This document shows, piece by piece, positions 27,578-36,114 of a DNA stretch of 64,000 bases (position 1 is the first letter of the stretch; every line of letters begins with the position of its first letter). The notes beneath the pieces are model-generated. The model did no database searches and was not told where the DNA came from. It worked only from the letters and a program-made list of their open reading frames with translations. Made by a program: the position numbers and the translations under genes. The stretch is from Anaerovibrio sp. RM50 (lineage in GTDB: Bacteria > Bacillota > Negativicutes > Selenomonadales > Selenomonadaceae). The stretch is from NCBI RefSeq assembly GCF_000622005.1, contig NZ_JHWV01000001.1:352543-416542 (forward strand). Reading direction: 5' to 3'.

Positions 27578-28378
27578 TTAGTCCAACATATCCAAATCCG
27601 AGGAGTTGCATTTTTCCTCCACATATCTGTTTAGCTTGGCATAGCCTTCCTTAACCTTGTCTATCTGGGGCAGATGCTCCATAACCCGCGGAAGATAGCC
27701 CTTTTCACGAATACGGATCATGGTCCAGGCGAAATTAATATCGTAGGCCCACATGAGCCTTACCAAAATACGGTCGTTGTTGGTACGGATTTCGTTGTAA
27801 TCCACCTGCTCGCCACGGACGAATTTATCTATAAAACCGGGGGCAAAGAGCATTTTTTCGTCCTCAAACTGAATCTTGGAAAAGGTCTGGATTTTCTTTC
27901 CCGTAAGATAAGGCTCCAGCACCCGGAAAATATCCAGCTTGTCAGCGTCACGGATAATTCTGGCAAAAAGCAGATGCCGCTTGGAAGGAGGTGTGGCTAT
28001 ATCCTTCTTGTTATGATTGCCAATGGCAAAAAGAAGAATATCCCTGTCCTCATCAGATAGTTCCTGAAAAAAAGGCAGCTCCTGAATAACCTTCAGTCCA
28101 AGGTTGGCATGGTCCTCTGACAGGGCGTCTGAAAAGGTGCGGTACAGCTTCCACTGACGGAAACGGCCCACATCATGAAAAAGGCCCACCAGCTCAGACA
28201 GCAGCACATCATGTTCATTAAGCTGCAAATGCTGTGCCAGTTCCCGTGCATAGGAGGTTACATACCCTGTATGGAGTTCCTTGGTTTTTATGCCCAGCAT
28301 AACCTCCTCATCATCCTCATAGAAGGTTTTAACGTATTTGTCCATCCAAATATGGGCTCTTTTAACAATTTCTTTCAT
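27578..28378 (-). CDS. HD-domain phosphohydrolase
   Basis: A 266-residue soluble protein with an HD metal-binding domain. The ligands are seen as HTGYVTSYARELAQHL, LFHDVGRFRQ, EDHANLGL and IRDADKLDIFR. HD hydrolases of this sort act on nucleotides or phosphorylated small molecules; the substrate is not readable. The start follows GGTGAT. It is flanked by glnS downstream and the fic gene upstream, with a hairpin near 27530-27562 after its stop that has a poor T tail. Confidence 0.85.
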   Translation of the reverse strand: MKEIVKRAHIWMDKYVKTFYEDDEEVMLGIKTKELHTGYVTSYARELAQHLQLNEHDVLLSELVGLFHDVGRFRQWKLYRTFSDALSEDHANLGLKVIQELPFFQELSDEDRDILLFAIGNHNKKDIATPPSKRHLLFARIIRDADKLDIFRVLEPYLTGKKIQTFSKIQFEDEKMLFAPGFIDKFVRGEQVDYNEIRTNNDRILVRLMWAYDINFAWTMIRIREKGYLPRVMEHLPQIDKVKEGYAKLNRYVEEKCNSSDLDMLD

Positions 28379-28429
28379 CTATATCACCGCTTAATTATTC
28401 ATATTCGATTCTTCTATAATTTTACAAGT

Positions 28430-28461
28430 AAAAACAAAGGAGCTGTATCCACAGCCCCTTT
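28430..28461 (-). terminator. Terminator of the fic gene
   Basis: On the minus strand AAAGGGGCTGT pairs with ACAGCTCCTTT (11 bp, one G-U), loop GGAT, followed by GTTTTTAC. Confidence 0.85.
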
Positions 28462-28478
28462 AGTAGGTTACTTATAGA

Positions 28479-28552
28479 AGTATATCATAATATGAAGTAT
28501 TTTGAAATCTAACACCATATCATATTTCATCACTGTTTTTATAATCCTCAAT
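28479..28552 (-). repeat. Direct repeat, copy 1: fic 3' end and downstream
   Basis: About 74 bp covering the last codons of fic, its stop and ~40 bp of trailer. It matches 29367-29440 with roughly ten mismatches. Confidence 0.8.
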
Positions 28553-29311
28553 GCACTGCATAATAAATTCTGTCATTGACTCCATCATGAAATTAACAAA
28601 TATGGTACTGTCCTTCTGCTCCTGGCTGGTAGATAAGGCTTCAATATATTTAGACTTATTTTCCTTACGCAGTATACTGGGGAGGAGATTATTTTCCATC
28701 TGTATCATATTCATCAGCAAACGACAGGTACGGCCATTACCATCCGCCCAAGGATGGATTGACACCAGCCTATAATGAACCTCAAAGGAAAGGGCATATA
28801 TGGAAGCAGAGTCTTCATATTTCTTTTCCCGCTCCCCATTAAGCCATTCACAAAAATCTTCCAACCGCTGAGGGATTTTCTGATAGCTTAAATAAGACTT
28901 GCCACCACGACCGGCACTCACATTAACCAGTCGTAAATCCCCTTTTGAAGAATCAAAGCTGCCCAGTGCAGTATTGTACACGCTGCCAGTATTCTTCATT
29001 ACCAATGAAGCTAAATGCCTCAAACACTCAACAGTAATCTCTGGCTTTTTTGGAATCAAACCATTCACATAGTCATAGGCCTGCTTTAAATCCAGATTCA
29101 TCATCTGCTCAGTGACACTATGCCCCACCGGGACAATATCCTCATCAAACATAAGAGTATTTTCCGTCTCCGTCACTGTTGAGCCCTCAATGGCCGTTGA
29201 ATGAGTGATAATCGAATACAAATATAGCTTTGCAAAATCTATCTGATTAGATACACCCAACGAATTGAACTCATCGAGTGCATTATTCAGCTTTTCATAT
29301 ATTGCGTTCAT
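28520..29311 (-). CDS. Fic-domain protein (probable AMP transferase)
   Basis: A 263-residue Fic protein; the family usually transfers AMP from ATP to target-protein hydroxyls. The catalytic loop is HPWADGNGRTCR at about residue 195. An inhibitory motif STAIEGS near residue 38 is the N-terminal (class II) type, where Glu blocks ATP until relieved. The ATG at 29311 follows GGTGATT. The target is unknown and no separate antitoxin is needed for this class. A copy of the gene's last codons lies upstream of it (29367-29440), a sign of past duplication and deletion. Confidence 0.88.
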   Translation of the reverse strand: MNAIYEKLNNALDEFNSLGVSNQIDFAKLYLYSIITHSTAIEGSTVTETENTLMFDEDIVPVGHSVTEQMMNLDLKQAYDYVNGLIPKKPEITVECLRHLASLVMKNTGSVYNTALGSFDSSKGDLRLVNVSAGRGGKSYLSYQKIPQRLEDFCEWLNGEREKKYEDSASIYALSFEVHYRLVSIHPWADGNGRTCRLLMNMIQMENNLLPSILRKENKSKYIEALSTSQEQKDSTIFVNFMMESMTEFIMQCIEDYKNSDEI

Positions 29312-29366
29312 AGGAATCACCAACTTATTTCCTTAGCTTTAGTAAACCTGCATTTGCTGTAAAAAA

Positions 29367-29440
29367 AGTATAACATAACATGAAGCATTTTGAAATCTCA
29401 CATCACATCATATTTCATTACTATTTTTATAATCCACATT
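29367..29440 (-). repeat. Direct repeat, copy 2: remnant of a second fic 3' end
   Basis: Located upstream of fic. Read in frame on the minus strand it gives VDYKNSNEI and a TGA stop, against EDYKNSDEI and TGA in fic. The homology continues ~40 bp past the stop. Only the tail survives; no upstream coding sequence for a second Fic protein is present. Confidence 0.75.
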
Positions 29441-29506
29441 GTTCTTCCCTAAGCCCATCAAATTGTGTAAAATGTTATAAAACTATATTCCATGAGGTGA
29501 TGCATT

Positions 29507-30067
29507 ATGTATAAATTTTTATTGACCCTTGTAGTGGCAATTACCATTTGTATCCCCAGCATAGCTAATGCTGGCTTTGGTACGGGAATCGGTATCACCT
29601 TCCCTGTGTCCGGCTCCGGATCCAGTGTTCCAAACACTAATTGTAATTACGCCGCTATCCAATTTGATAATATTATTCAGGAGCTTACCGTTGAAAAACG
29701 TAACGGAACACTTTTTATGGAGCTCAAGGTTACCAACAGTGGTGATTTGCCTTACAATATGAGCCATAGGGACGGACAACTTTATGATTTTATTATTACT
29801 GATAAAAACGGTGAAAAATTATGGCAATGGTCCGATAACATGGTCTTTACCCAGGCACTGACTTCATCTTCCATTGACGCCCATAGCTTTGAAGTTTATA
29901 AAGCAGAAATGGACAGTAAAATATTTCACAAAATAAAGGACAGTGCTATTCTTGTTACTGCCTATATTGCAGACACCCCTTATAAGCTGTCAACAAAGGT
30001 TCCCACCTGGACTGCTGCCAACGGAACGCCTATTTTTATTCATGGCGGTATAATCCTTGGAAATTGA
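29507..30067 (+). CDS. Exported protein with a BsuPI-like domain
   Basis: A 186-residue plus-strand protein, divergent from fic. Residues 1-22 are a signal peptide ending ANA. The body resembles the BsuPI intracellular proteinase inhibitor domain: LKVTNSGDLPYNMSHRDGQ, LYDFIITDKNGEKLWQWSD and MVFTQALTSSSI match the pattern tN-sGq-yDf-G-vWrWS-FtQ. Here the domain is exported, so a proteinase inhibitor role is only a suggestion. The start follows GAGGTGATGCATT. It shares a bidirectional terminator with the convergent gene. Confidence 0.78.
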   Translation: MYKFLLTLVVAITICIPSIANAGFGTGIGITFPVSGSGSSVPNTNCNYAAIQFDNIIQELTVEKRNGTLFMELKVTNSGDLPYNMSHRDGQLYDFIITDKNGEKLWQWSDNMVFTQALTSSSIDAHSFEVYKAEMDSKIFHKIKDSAILVTAYIADTPYKLSTKVPTWTAANGTPIFIHGGIILGN

Positions 30068-30101
30068 CTTGCTAACAATCACATATTAATGGTGAAAAAC
30101 A

Positions 30102-30134
30102 AACTGGAGGTTCTTAACGCTAGAGCCTCCAGTT
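30102..30134. terminator. Bidirectional terminator between convergent genes
   Basis: AACTGGAGG and CCTCCAGTT form a perfect 9-bp stem. The minus strand continues TGTTTTTCACC, serving the gene at 30159; the plus strand tail is weaker but lies 35 bp after the BsuPI gene. Confidence 0.75.
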
Positions 30135-30158
30135 CCATTTGTCGCAAATTTTATTCTA

Positions 30159-30935
30159 TTATTTCACAAATACCACGTTGCCCTGACCAAGGAAGCCGGT
30201 AATCTGGTTTTCGCTGAGTATTTTAGCTGCATCAGCGGAGGATACCACTGGATTTACGAACCCCTGAACAGACTGGGCTCTTACGATAAGCGGGTTGGAA
30301 CCTGCGCGGGATACACCACTGTGAATGCTTCTGGAATAGCCCACATAGCCCTTGTTTACTATCTGGTCATAGCTGTAGTTGGCTTTGCCGTATACCAGCT
30401 GATTATCAGCAGTGAATACTCCTGGTGCCATGGCAGTTTCAAGGCCAAGACCGGTGCAGTCAACGATAAGACCGGTGTATGGGCCGGTGCTTACAGGAAT
30501 CTCTGGTACAAAAGTGGTGGCTGCCGGAAGAGGAGCCGGAGTGGTGGCAGTTGCGGGCATTACAGCCGCTGCCAGGGACTGGGCACCATGAACAGGGAGT
30601 TCAATAACTACGTGATAGCCATCGGCATCCATAAACCTCTGTACTACCTTAGCACCCTTTATCATGCCGTTAATACGGGTTTTGATTACATCGCTGGCCA
30701 GAACGCTGTCCCGAACGGTGGTCTCAGAATCAATATATACCCCCTGAGCCTCCTCCAGTGCATTGCGCATAGCATCCATCTTAGCGGCTCTGTAACCTGC
30801 CGCCGCATTAGGATTTTGCAGGGCACCCACCCCCTCAACCTTGATTACACCGTCTGTGATGTCAGTTGCCGCAAAGGCGGTACAACCCATGAGCATCATT
30901 GCCAAAGCAACAATTACAGAAAATACCTTTTTCAT
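30159..30935 (-). CDS. Exported LPP20/FlgT_N-like domain protein
   Basis: A 258-residue exported protein. The signal region ends LMGCTAFAA: either signal peptidase I cleavage after AFA or, less likely, a lipobox around the Cys. Residues about 28-115 resemble the LPP20/FlgT N-terminal domain: IKVEGVGALQNPNAA, AAKMDAMRNALEEAQGVYI, a conserved D-I/T-R strand and VVIELPVHG. A proline/threonine linker follows, then a second domain with GLIVDCTGLGLETAMAPG. The ATG at 30935 follows GGGAGG. It is the last of five exported-protein genes on this strand and probably belongs to one envelope complex with them. Confidence 0.75.
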   Translation of the reverse strand: MKKVFSVIVALAMMLMGCTAFAATDITDGVIKVEGVGALQNPNAAAGYRAAKMDAMRNALEEAQGVYIDSETTVRDSVLASDVIKTRINGMIKGAKVVQRFMDADGYHVVIELPVHGAQSLAAAVMPATATTPAPLPAATTFVPEIPVSTGPYTGLIVDCTGLGLETAMAPGVFTADNQLVYGKANYSYDQIVNKGYVGYSRSIHSGVSRAGSNPLIVRAQSVQGFVNPVVSSADAAKILSENQITGFLGQGNVVFVK

Positions 30936-31002
30936 AAAAATTCCTCCCAAATTATTTTTTAAAATTTATGTGTAACATTTTATGACCACTTATTAAAACT
31001 GC

Positions 31003-31893
31003 TTATTTATGTGTACGCCAATACTTCAGTGTTCCATTGGCAATCTCCTCTGCCGCATCCAGTCCTGCCTTTTCTACAGCCAGTCTTTCTGCCTCCTGAG
31101 GAGTATTGGCAAGAATTTCATAGGTTTCATAAAATCCATTCAAAACCGTTTTTCTCATGCAGTCATAGGCCTGAACCTTCACTGATGACTTTGCAATATA
31201 GCCCGTTCCTGCCGGAGCGGCTTCCAGCTTGTCAATGCTGGCCTCACCAATAATAGCGAAGTTTGCCATTATTGAGTTATTCTCTATCAGTGTTCTGACG
31301 GAACCAAGATATTTGCCATAGGATTCAGCACCGGACAAAGACCTCACAATACTTATATCGTCATCTTCCACCTCTGTCTGAAATCCCGAATTGCTAAATC
31401 TGTGGTTAAAGGCTTCATGGAGGCTGTCACTAAATCCCTGATTATCTGAGGTATTCACCGCTCTCATTAATATGCTGGCGGTCATTGCATCATTTTTTAT
31501 TTGTTTGTTGCCCACATATTCCTGAAAATCCTTGTTGAGCTTAGAATGATTTACTGTAACCTCAGCTATTACCATCATTTTGGCATTGCTGGTATCCCTG
31601 CTCAGCACCTTGCAGTCACTGACATAATCCCCATAGCGGTCAATCATCTGTGAAAATATACTGGTGGGATCCCCTTCCGCCCTTGTTTCATGGGAAAGGA
31701 CCTTGAATACCGCCCGTTTTTTGGCATCCTCCACAGCCTTATTAACCATGCCCGCCGGGGCGCTGCCGCTAATTTTCACCACATCAAGGGGTGATGCTTC
31801 CGTTTCTCCATGGCTCACTATGCCACAAAGCAAGGATACCAGCAGGAAAATAAATACTATTTGCCATTTCATTCTTATGTAGCGTCTGTTCAT
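31003..31893 (-). CDS. Exported protein with a FlgT_N-like domain
   Basis: A 296-residue protein with an N-terminal signal segment (hydrophobic IVFIFLLVSLLCGIV). Residues about 35-120 look like a compact FlgT_N/LPP20-type domain: VNKAVEDAKKRAVFKVL, a DRYGDYVSDCKVLS strand and KMMVIAEVTVNHSKL. The rest, including a C-terminal AERLAVEKAGLDAAEEIA helix, is unassigned. The ATG at 31893 follows AAGGAGG; the longest frame would begin 34 codons earlier inside the upstream gene. It is separated from that gene by 40 bp, so an operon is likely. Confidence 0.68.
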   Translation of the reverse strand: MNRRYIRMKWQIVFIFLLVSLLCGIVSHGETEASPLDVVKISGSAPAGMVNKAVEDAKKRAVFKVLSHETRAEGDPTSIFSQMIDRYGDYVSDCKVLSRDTSNAKMMVIAEVTVNHSKLNKDFQEYVGNKQIKNDAMTASILMRAVNTSDNQGFSDSLHEAFNHRFSNSGFQTEVEDDDISIVRSLSGAESYGKYLGSVRTLIENNSIMANFAIIGEASIDKLEAAPAGTGYIAKSSVKVQAYDCMRKTVLNGFYETYEILANTPQEAERLAVEKAGLDAAEEIANGTLKYWRTHK

Positions 31894-31933
31894 GGTGCCC
31901 ATCCTCCTTCCACGGCAGTCATGATACATTAGA

Positions 31934-33097
31934 CTAATACTGGACCTGAAGAATAATCTTTGTGGTGCTTTCCAAAGGAACGAGGGATATACCATTATTT
32001 GCTGCTGCCATTACTATTTCCTGTGACAGTTCATAAAGGCTTTCCCAGCCCTGTGCTATCAGCTTCACCTTATAAGCACCATTTGCAGAAAACCCGGCCC
32101 TGGTAATTCGGCACTTTGCTCCCTCCAACAGGCTGTTAAAAAAAGCACTTTGATTTGCCCTGTCCCATAGTCCGTGAATTTCCACTGTTGTATTAAGATT
32201 ATTTACGCCGCCCCTGTTTTCAAACTGCATTGTTTTCAGCGCCGCTCTGGCCAAATACTCAGTAGCTGTAGCCGCCGCTTCCCGCCTGGCTGCAAAGAGG
32301 GCTTCATCTGCAGTTTTTCCAAGTCCCACAAACTGTTCCATATAACTATTGGCGTATCCATTTTGAATTCCCACAAAGGAGAAGCTGGCTTCCACAACCC
32401 CTTTGTAATAACCGCTGCTGTCACGGGTTACATTCACATCTCTCATGGAGCCTGCCAATACGGAGTTTGCTTCATTGTCCCCATCATTTCTGGCAAGTCT
32501 TCTAAGATCTGAAGGATAGGGGTTAATACTGTGGGATAATAACTGGGCTACCCCCTCATTTTCCACCAGCTGTATCCCCATTTCGCTGAGGTACTGGCCC
32601 ACAATATTTACAGCTCTTTCATCCCTTCTCACACTGCCATCTATGCTGTAATCCACCACAGCCACATTTGCCACCCTTGGCTCCAGTGCAGCTGCCATGG
32701 CCTTGGCCACATCATCCTTGTATTTTGTTTCAATGTTGGTGTCATCAGCATCCAGGTCCGCCCTTACTATATACACATCTCCTTCAATGCCCTCCGACAC
32801 TATCTCATTTATCCTTACATATCCGGTGGAACGGGCTACTATTCTGTCTACCACCAATACCCCCATATCCACCTCACTGTTGCTGCGGATATATATTCCC
32901 ACCTTGGATTCCAGAAGGGTTCTCATAGCATCCCGAAGTGCCAGTTCCCTGGATTTCTGGGTATCACCGTTATATATGGCTACTCCCTCCACAATTTCTG
33001 CGGAGCATATTGGCTGATCAATGAAACCACCACCAAGCAGGAATAATCCAAACGCCATTATAGGAATCATCCATTTTTTCCTTATGCATCTAATCAT
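31934..33097 (-). CDS. FlgT-like exported protein
   Basis: A 387-residue protein whose signal peptide ends around ICSA. Residues 30-125 fit the FlgT N-terminal domain: GVAIYNGDTQKSRELALRDA, LESKVGIYI, VVDRIVARSTGYV, INEIVSEG and VYIVRADLDAD. The middle contains VAVVDYSIDGSV and a family-like region on a bacterial lipoprotein or motor-ring pattern (VAQLLSHSI, VLAGSMRDV). FlgT forms the flagellar H-ring in Vibrio. Whether this protein is flagellar is unproven, as no flagellar gene is in the window. The ATG at 33097 follows AAAGGAT, like other genes of this run. Confidence 0.7.
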   Translation of the reverse strand: MIRCIRKKWMIPIMAFGLFLLGGGFIDQPICSAEIVEGVAIYNGDTQKSRELALRDAMRTLLESKVGIYIRSNSEVDMGVLVVDRIVARSTGYVRINEIVSEGIEGDVYIVRADLDADDTNIETKYKDDVAKAMAAALEPRVANVAVVDYSIDGSVRRDERAVNIVGQYLSEMGIQLVENEGVAQLLSHSINPYPSDLRRLARNDGDNEANSVLAGSMRDVNVTRDSSGYYKGVVEASFSFVGIQNGYANSYMEQFVGLGKTADEALFAARREAAATATEYLARAALKTMQFENRGGVNNLNTTVEIHGLWDRANQSAFFNSLLEGAKCRITRAGFSANGAYKVKLIAQGWESLYELSQEIVMAAANNGISLVPLESTTKIILQVQY

Positions 33098-33182
33098 ATT
33101 CCCATCATCCTTTTCCTGCCCTCTGGCTTTTTTTGCTACTGGATTTTTTGTCCACTGTTTTTCCTTAGAACTGTGGTAAATG

Positions 33183-34367
33183 CTATTTATTTTGTCCACC
33201 CAGCTCCTGGGCCAGTCCCAGAAGCAATGCGGCATAAATCTGGTTATCATCGGAATCGCTGCTGGTTCCCGGCGGCAGCTTCACTGTTCTTTCATGTAGC
33301 CGGCTCAGCTCCCTTTTTTCCTTGCCCTCCACCGGGCTCTTGGTGAGCCACACCTTGTGCAAAGTTGTGTACACGTTATATCCTGAGTCCACCACCTCAC
33401 TGGCCAGACCGGATATATCCAGCCGAATGGGGTGCCCCGGATTACTCATATTCACGTCCACCTTGCCGTTGGCGCTGTCAAGACTTAGCTTATAGGCTCC
33501 GTTTATCATGCTGCCCACCAGCTCCTGACCTCCCACTGCAGGGGGATACATTACCCGCTTTGTCTTTTTCTGATAGGCTGATGTGAAAAAGTAGCCCACC
33601 AAAAATTTCAGATCCTCAGCTTCTTTTCCCGTAAATAGTTCCCGGGCCCTCTCAGATGATATATCAACATCAGTTACCTGGTAGGTGTCCATACCCAGCT
33701 TCGCCCTGTCATCCCTTAGGTTGCTCGTAATATTTGAAAAGCTGATATTCGCCTTCATCATCTGACGCACCAGGGAAATAAACTTACCTTTTTTCTCACC
33801 GTCACTTATGGGATCACTGTGAATGTTCTGCCATCTGTCGGTGCTTTGATTGTATCTGGAAAGTCCTATTGTTTCGGCCTCCACCAAAGGCACAATCCCC
33901 AAAAGTCTTAGGCTTACGGGATTCCCCGCTTCTGTTACCTTCCCTATATCCAAATTTTCCTCCGGCATACAGAACAGCAGTGATATTCCCGCTATAACCG
34001 TTGAAGTATAGGCGTTTTCCAAAGAATTATTGTTGACCGTATCTATTGATGTGCTCACCATTATGGTGGGGTAAAGAAAGATCTGGTCACTGTCTGTAAT
34101 ATGCTCATTGGTGCTATGATAGTGATCGGCTGTTGCAACCACTACTTCATAGGGTAAATCCCCTGCATCGGCCATCTGCTTCAGCCTTTCACCAATTATA
34201 CGCTCCACCTGACGGCGGGTATCCTCATCAATATATATCTTATTGATAGAATTTTCGTATGTAAGGGCCGGCTGAATGGTAACCACCGGTTTTCCCGCTG
34301 ATGCATTCTTAAACGGGAATGCTGCTGCCACAGCCAATATCAATATGAAAAACAGCACCCACCTCAT
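33183..34367 (-). CDS. Exported protein of unknown function in the FlgT-like cluster
   Basis: A 394-residue protein with a signal peptide (MRWVLFFILILAVAAAF, cleavage near ASAG). The mature part is mixed alpha/beta without a recognised domain. Notable segments are a charged helix EDTRRQVERIIGERLKQMA, FLYPTIMVSTSIDTVN (a strand pattern seen in envelope proteins that read out TolB/CsgG-like input), and VDVNMSNPGHPIRLDISGLA. The ATG at 34367 follows GGGGGATGG. It lies 85 bp upstream of the FlgT-like gene and 117 bp after the first gene of the run. Confidence 0.6.
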   Translation of the reverse strand: MRWVLFFILILAVAAAFPFKNASAGKPVVTIQPALTYENSINKIYIDEDTRRQVERIIGERLKQMADAGDLPYEVVVATADHYHSTNEHITDSDQIFLYPTIMVSTSIDTVNNNSLENAYTSTVIAGISLLFCMPEENLDIGKVTEAGNPVSLRLLGIVPLVEAETIGLSRYNQSTDRWQNIHSDPISDGEKKGKFISLVRQMMKANISFSNITSNLRDDRAKLGMDTYQVTDVDISSERARELFTGKEAEDLKFLVGYFFTSAYQKKTKRVMYPPAVGGQELVGSMINGAYKLSLDSANGKVDVNMSNPGHPIRLDISGLASEVVDSGYNVYTTLHKVWLTKSPVEGKEKRELSRLHERTVKLPPGTSSDSDDNQIYAALLLGLAQELGGQNK

Positions 34368-34484
34368 ATTCCATCCCCCATTAGTTAGCAACATCAACTT
34401 CTTTGTAATAAATATAGCCCCTTTGCCCTATAGGGCAATTAGAGGCTAATTAGAAAAAAATTAAAAACTTCTCTTTATTGTTTT

Positions 34485-35195
34485 TTATCCCTTACGCAGG
34501 CGGTCGGCGGCTTCCTTTATTTTTCTCCTGTCCACATCCACCTTGTTCATAGCCTTCAGTGAATTCTCAAAGTTCTGATAATTTACTCCCGCATTGCTAT
34601 CCACACTGTCCTTCCATTCATTTAACAGCATGGCACTTCCAATGAGCATGGCAATATTTCTGGTCTGGTCCCCACCGCAAAGGAGGGCCTGGGCTGCCAG
34701 GAAGGTTCCCTCGTCCCGTCCACGGGCAAAGCATTCATCCTTCAGCATAACCAGCTTTTTGGCCTCTGCCAAACGGACATCTTCGGCAGGTATCATATTG
34801 AAGAACCTGTTTGCATCTATCTCCGGCATTTTTACCGTCATTCCGGAATTCCCCTTCTGCATTACCATATTCACTGAGGAATCATAGCCGGCTGTGGAAG
34901 CATTGATTCCGTTGACATTTACCAGCTCCGCCTCCACACCGTAATCATTAAGCAGTTCATGGGAAATGGCAGCTGCCCTGCTGCTCAGTTCAAAACCCGC
35001 CATATAGTAAGAAATCATCTTCTTGTAGGAATTTTGAATCTCCTTCTGCGATGGGGCAAAGAGGCTGAATATATTAAATGCCTCTGCCCTGTTGTTCAGT
35101 CCCATATTGGCGGTAAAATCATTCTGTACTATCTGCCCCAAGCCCAGATTCAACCCTAAAGCCAGAGCAATAGTCACTGCCAGCTTCTTTTTCAT
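34485..35195 (-). CDS. Exported protein of unknown function, first of the cluster
   Basis: A 236-residue protein with an N-terminal signal (MKKKLAVTIALALGLNLGLG; cleavage may be around AEA at residue 37). The body is helical: KEIQNSYKKMISYYMAGFEL, DANRFFNMIP and LLCGGDQTRNIAMLIGSAML. It shows no catalytic motif I recognise. The ATG at 35195 follows AAAAGG; start choice is uncertain because several ATG codons precede it. It leads the run of five exported genes, about 80 bp after a terminator, so a promoter should lie in 35196-35275, though no clear one is visible. Confidence 0.6.
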   Translation of the reverse strand: MKKKLAVTIALALGLNLGLGQIVQNDFTANMGLNNRAEAFNIFSLFAPSQKEIQNSYKKMISYYMAGFELSSRAAAISHELLNDYGVEAELVNVNGINASTAGYDSSVNMVMQKGNSGMTVKMPEIDANRFFNMIPAEDVRLAEAKKLVMLKDECFARGRDEGTFLAAQALLCGGDQTRNIAMLIGSAMLLNEWKDSVDSNAGVNYQNFENSLKAMNKVDVDRRKIKEAADRLRKG

Positions 35196-35275
35196 ATCCA
35201 TCATCCTTTTCATATTTTTTTGCTCAGTAGCTTTTCTTACAAAAAGGATAACACGACAATTTTCCCATATCAATA

Positions 35276-35310
35276 CAAAAACCCTTATTTAACAGAAGTT
35301 TAATAAGGGT
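35276..35310 (-). terminator. Terminator-like hairpin upstream of the exported cluster
   Basis: On the minus strand ACCCTTATT and AATAAGGGT form a 9-bp stem followed by TTTTGTATT. It sits after the rpsU terminator and before the first exported-protein gene, as a second stop or an attenuator of that gene's leader. Confidence 0.6.
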
Positions 35311-35357
35311 CTTGATTTTATAATTTAGTTTTTAAGTGTTTATAATTTAAATTTAAT

Positions 35358-35403
35358 AAAGGCTATAATCTCTCTGGAAATACAGAAAGATTATAGCCTT
35401 TAA
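35358..35403 (-). terminator. Long terminator hairpin after rpsU
   Basis: On the minus strand a 14-bp arm (AAAGGCTATAATCT) and a further TTCTG pair with their complements, giving a ~19-bp stem with a 6-base loop and a TTATTAAATTT tail. It closes the heat-shock/translation operon. Confidence 0.8.
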
Positions 35404-35424
35404 ATTTCATTATTAAGCTTTTAA

Positions 35425-35607
35425 TTAAGCTCTGAACTTGCGCTTACGAGCTGCCTCAGACTTCTTCTTACGGCGAACACTTGGCTTCTCATAATGCTCA
35501 CGCTTTCTAACCTCAGCGATGGTACCAGCTTTCTGGCTCATGCGCTTAAAGCGGCGGAGTGCGCTGTCAATGCTCTCGTTCTTACCAACTTTAATTTCGT
35601 TTGCCAT
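35425..35607 (-). CDS. rpsU: 30S ribosomal protein S21
   Basis: A 60-residue basic protein with the S21 pattern: [34 protein letters not shown] and a terminal arginine-lysine tail. S21 is a small-subunit protein involved in initiation. Its position after hinT in the dnaK-dnaJ-prmA-rsmE-mtaB string is conserved in many Firmicutes. The start follows GGAGGGGG. A long terminator hairpin follows. Confidence 0.97.
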   Translation of the reverse strand: MANEIKVGKNESIDSALRRFKRMSQKAGTIAEVRKREHYEKPSVRRKKKSEAARKRKFRA

Positions 35608-35732
35608 CTATTTTTCCCCCCCTCCAATTGACTTGGGAGTGTATTTCATAACTACACCCGATTATTATACACAAAGATTTTAGCCATGTCAATATTTCAT
35701 GGGAATTAATCCCCATGGCCCAATTGTGTATA

Positions 35733-36080
35733 TCAACCCGGAGGCCACTGCATGGAACGTCCGCCTAACAGGTGAAAATGCAAGTGGTTGACGGTCTGAC
35801 CGCCTTCTGCGCCAGTGTTGGCAACCACACGGAAGCCACTTTCTGAGATCCCCTGTTCCTTTGCAATTTCAGGAATAACCTCACAGATAATGTGGCCTGC
35901 CAGTTCCTTGTCCTCAGCCTTTAATGCTGCAATACTGGCAACATGCTTTTTAGGGATAACAAGCACATGTACTGGTGCCTGAGGATCCAAATCCTTGAAA
36001 GCAATGACCTGGTCATCCTCGTATACAACAGTGGAAGGAATTTCCTTATTTGCAATTTTACAAAAAATACAATCTGCCAT
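35733..36080 (-). CDS. hinT: HIT-family nucleotide hydrolase (HinT-like)
   Basis: A 115-residue histidine-triad protein with the zinc-type N-terminus CIFCKIANKEIPS and the HLHFHLL catalytic triad motif. HinT proteins hydrolyse adenosine phosphoramidates and related compounds. Length is complete. The start follows GGGAGG. It sits 34 bp after mtaB and 125 bp before rpsU, in the usual place. Confidence 0.94.
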   Translation of the reverse strand: MADCIFCKIANKEIPSTVVYEDDQVIAFKDLDPQAPVHVLVIPKKHVASIAALKAEDKELAGHIICEVIPEIAKEQGISESGFRVVANTGAEGGQTVNHLHFHLLGGRSMQWPPG

Positions 36081-36114
36081 TTCGGTACACCTCCCTTTAC
36101 ATAATGCTTAAATG

